IMG/VR virus record: IMGVR_UViG_3300031722_000130 | Location: 1 to 28,410 of that record | DNA length: 28,410 bases | Reading direction: 5' to 3' (one strand) | DNA from: a virus | Translations under genes and position numbers: made by a program | Shown here: positions 26,920 through 28,410 of the stretch, piece by piece | How the letters are laid out: the number at the start of each line of letters is the position of its first letter | Numbering within the stretch: position 1 is the first letter of the stretch | The notes under the pieces: model-generated | Told to the model about the DNA's origin: nothing | The model's input: the letters and a program-made list of their open reading frames with translations, nothing else | Database searches by the model: none

Positions 26920-27611
26920 TATCGACGATCCCTACCTAACGGAGCATCACCACCTGCATCTGCGTCGGACCCGCTAAGGTCTTGATCCATCGGAGGCTGT
27001 TCTGCTGGGTTCATTGCTGCTGGATCTTGTGGCATTGCGTTTGGATCCATACCCATTGCTGTTGGATCTTGTGCGACTGCGGTATCTTCACCGGTCAATG
27101 CTCGTGCGCTAGCGTCGAGCTGCTCACGTGCTTGTGATACTTGCTGCGATAAGGTCATTAACACTTGACCAACTGTATTCTTGAATGCGTCGGCTTGTTC
27201 GCTGCCGATCTGATCGCGAATCGAGTCAAGCAATGCTGGAAGCTGTTCGTTCTGCATCTTGCCAACTTTTTCGATCATGTCTTGAGTGGTGTCGACCATA
27301 TCTTTTGCTGCTAAGATAGCTGCTGCGGTTCCAACTTCATCTTCATTGAGGCGTTGCACTTTGTGAGCGTCAATCCAACGTGACAGCCCTTCGTAAACGA
27401 TGAGCATTTCTAGGTACTTCGGATTCTTTTCAGCAGTGTGAATTGCGCTGCTCTTACGAATGCGTGTGACGGTTTCTAGAATCTTGTCACGCATTGCGTT
27501 AGCTTTTGGCAGCGTAATTGATTCGTAGTCTAGTTTGAACCCGAATCGGCTCTCGGTGACTTGGTTTAGCTTCTTGAGCGACGGAGTTTGTGGCAAATCA
27601 GTTAATTTCAT
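26919..27611 (-). CDS. Probable virion or head-core protein (230 aa)
   Basis: A 230-residue protein starting MKLTDLPQTPSLKKLNQVTE. Residues 30-170 are long helices (NEDEVGTAAAILAAKDMVDT, GKMQNEQLPALLDSIRDQIG, SQQVSQAREQLDASARALTG). The last 50 residues are repeats rich in Met, Pro, Asp and Ala (DPTAMGMDPNAMPQDPAAMN). From memory a family with this layout is known as a structural protein in T4-like cyanophages. It could be a scaffold/core or baseplate component. A late-type octamer lies 33 bases upstream. Confidence 0.78.
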   Translation of the reverse strand: MKLTDLPQTPSLKKLNQVTESRFGFKLDYESITLPKANAMRDKILETVTRIRKSSAIHTAEKNPKYLEMLIVYEGLSRWIDAHKVQRLNEDEVGTAAAILAAKDMVDTTQDMIEKVGKMQNEQLPALLDSIRDQIGSEQADAFKNTVGQVLMTLSQQVSQAREQLDASARALTGEDTAVAQDPTAMGMDPNAMPQDPAAMNPAEQPPMDQDLSGSDADAGGDAPLGRDRR

Positions 27612-27644
27612 GTTGGTTTCCTAAGCAAAATGTGTTCCATGTAG

Positions 27645-27652
27645 TATTTATG
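27645..27652 (-). promoter_or_regulatory. T4-type late promoter CATAAATA (virion operon)
   Basis: Seven of eight bases match TATAAATA and CTAC follows, as with other copies. It is 33 bases before the ATG at 27611 and heads four or more coupled genes. Confidence 0.7.
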
Positions 27653-27683
27653 GCGAATGGCAAACTTCTGTTACATTGTCTAT

Positions 27684-28175
27684 TCACCGCATTATGTACC
27701 TAACTTTATTTATGATCTTTTCGAATTCTTGTTTAGCGCGAACTAATTTTCGTTTAGCGTCCTCGTATTTACTTGAGTATAAATCAATTTTGAATTGATC
27801 GTTATCTAAGTGAGCATTATCTAATCTAACACGGAATATCGACTTATCTAAATCCAATTTCCCTACCTGCCAGTCTGCATCACGTAACTCTGCTGCATCT
27901 TTAGTCCTACGCAAATAATTCAACACACAGAAAAATATAGCACCTCGCTTATCGTTAAATTCGATGTCGTCGACCTTCCAACACACGGTCGATATTTTTT
28001 CTACCTTATACGTTCCTACTAAATAATCACCCGTTTGCAAATGAATACACACAGGCAATTCACTGTTGAGTTGAAGGTCAGCTAGCTCGTTTTTTGCCCA
28101 TTGAGTTACGTGCTGTAACTTTGCGTCTTCAGTCGTCTTTGATTTTTTTGCAGAAGATGATTTTCCCGTCGGCAT
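27684..28175 (-). CDS. Hypothetical protein (163 aa), Sm/SH3-like centre
   Basis: A 163-residue protein. The N-terminus is basic and flexible (MPTGKSSSAKKSKTTEDAKL). LPVCIHLQTGDYLVGTYKVE, then CWKVDDIEF, suggests a small barrel that binds a ligand or nucleic acid. The end is a charged helix (KYEDAKRKLVRAKQEFEKII). GGAGAAAAA precedes the ATG, and its 5' end overlaps the upstream gene by 47 bases. Function unknown. Confidence 0.75.
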   Translation of the reverse strand: MPTGKSSSAKKSKTTEDAKLQHVTQWAKNELADLQLNSELPVCIHLQTGDYLVGTYKVEKISTVCWKVDDIEFNDKRGAIFFCVLNYLRRTKDAAELRDADWQVGKLDLDKSIFRVRLDNAHLDNDQFKIDLYSSKYEDAKRKLVRAKQEFEKIINKVRYIMR

Positions 28176-28347
28176 TTTTTCTCCTAGACACTACGTCCTT
28201 AGTCACTAGGTTGTTAGCAAGAAGTTGCTCACGCTCCGACAGCTCTGATTTGAGGAGGTCAGCCTTCTTGCTAATTTTGTCTAGCACTTCGGATTCTTCA
28301 TTTGTAATAGGCACCGTGATGCCCGACAGGAGTTCATGTATTTTCAT
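28129..28347 (-). CDS. Small protein with MKIxEL leader
   Basis: A 72-residue protein starting MKIHELLSGITVPITNEESE. The centre is helical and charged (VLDKISKKADLLKSELSERE) and the C-terminal end, VVSRRKNADGKIIFCKKI, resembles a small winged-helix wing. From memory, similar short proteins are widespread in T4-type phages. The ATG is 4 bases from a late-type octamer. The first six residues are like the capsid-targeting leader, but Glu9 is replaced by Gly. Confidence 0.72.
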   Translation of the reverse strand: MKIHELLSGITVPITNEESEVLDKISKKADLLKSELSEREQLLANNLVTKDVVSRRKNADGKIIFCKKIKDD

Positions 28348-28351
28348 TACG

Positions 28352-28359
28352 TATTTACC
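28352..28359 (-). promoter_or_regulatory. Late-type octamer GGTAAATA
   Basis: Six of eight bases match TATAAATA, followed by CGTA. It is 4 bases before the ATG at 28347 and overlaps the stop codon of the partial gene upstream. The weakest of the set. Confidence 0.35.
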
Positions 28360-28410
28360 TAAATCGTAAACGATTCAAAAAAGATATTCTTCTTCGGTCC
28401 GGCGACGATA
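28359..28410 (-). CDS. C-terminal end of a protein (runs off right edge)
   Basis: The minus-strand frame ends ...IVAGPKKNIFFESFTI before a TAG at 28361-28359. The composition looks like a genuine protein end, and in this compact genome a gene is expected here. Too little is visible to name it; a virion protein would fit the neighbourhood. Confidence 0.45.
   Translation of the reverse strand, partial: IVAGPKKNIFFESFTI

Noticed and set aside
27707-27714. Another CATAAATA late octamer
   Set aside because: It lies inside the end of the gene at 27684-28175, and the next gene has its own octamer closer by at 27645-27652.

Overview
The window looks like an accessory-rich stretch of a large tailed phage (myovirus) of the T4 superfamily. 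The support is in the sequence: many octamers close to the T4 late-promoter consensus TATAAATA sit upstream of virion-type genes; genes are packed with ATGA or TAATG stop/start overlaps; and the gene content is typical of such phages (DexA-like exonuclease, PAAR tail-tip protein, long fibre and tailspike proteins, free-standing homing endonucleases, phage-borne Hsp20, ClpS and bS21). The host is probably a Gram-negative bacterium, because a SleB-type cell-wall hydrolase and a PAAR/M15 peptidase are present and sigma70-like promoters are perfect or nearly so. The species cannot be named from this sequence. No tRNA, CRISPR, integrase or insertion sequence was seen, and no gene-free stretch exceeds 300 bases.

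Layout. (1) 1-2300, minus strand: a probable early operon of small proteins, including three that look like tandem paralogues, a TOPRIM-like protein and two small membrane proteins, driven by sigma70-type promoters at 2269-2296 and 1149-1177. (2) 2306-8353, minus: fibre-like protein, conserved small protein, DEDDh exonuclease, ClpS, Hsp20, ribosomal protein bS21, an unknown protein and a 761-residue membrane/coiled-coil protein. (3) 8425-12249, minus: many small genes in four early transcription units, each headed by a TTGACT/TATAAT promoter. (4) A divergent promoter pair at 12292-12380 feeds the plus-strand early operon 12408-14692, which includes an L7/L12 C-domain-like protein. (5) 14730-15894, plus: a tightly coupled late-type operon of GIY-YIG nuclease, stand-alone response-regulator receiver and zeta-toxin-like P-loop kinase. 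(6) 15891-19628, minus: HExxH metallopeptidase-like protein, SleB hydrolase, PAAR-M15 peptidase, Sm-like small protein and GNAT-like protein. (7) 19710-20534, plus: a NUMOD3-type homing endonuclease whose 3' end overlaps a convergent class II (B12-dependent) ribonucleotide reductase at 20526-22379. (8) 22513-28410, minus: tailspike plus fibronectin-III module, PD-(D/E)XK nuclease and a coupled operon of head- or virion-associated proteins.

Two expression programmes are visible. Early genes use host-type promoters with TTGACTTTT and GTATAAT. Late genes use the [N]ATAAATA octamer, which in T4 is read by a phage sigma factor (gp55) with gp33 and gp45; none of those genes is in this window. Several late octamers lie so close to the ATG that the mRNA would be leaderless or almost so.

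The observation I find most worth following is a shared N-terminal leader, M-[KR]-x-x-E-[IF]-I-x-E, that resembles the T4 capsid-targeting sequence with a prohead-protease site after Glu9. It occurs on the GIY-YIG nuclease and on two acidic paralogues; looser versions occur on the metallopeptidase-like and GNAT-like proteins and on one other small protein. This would be consistent with enzymes being loaded into the head and injected with the DNA. It is an inference from sequence pattern only.
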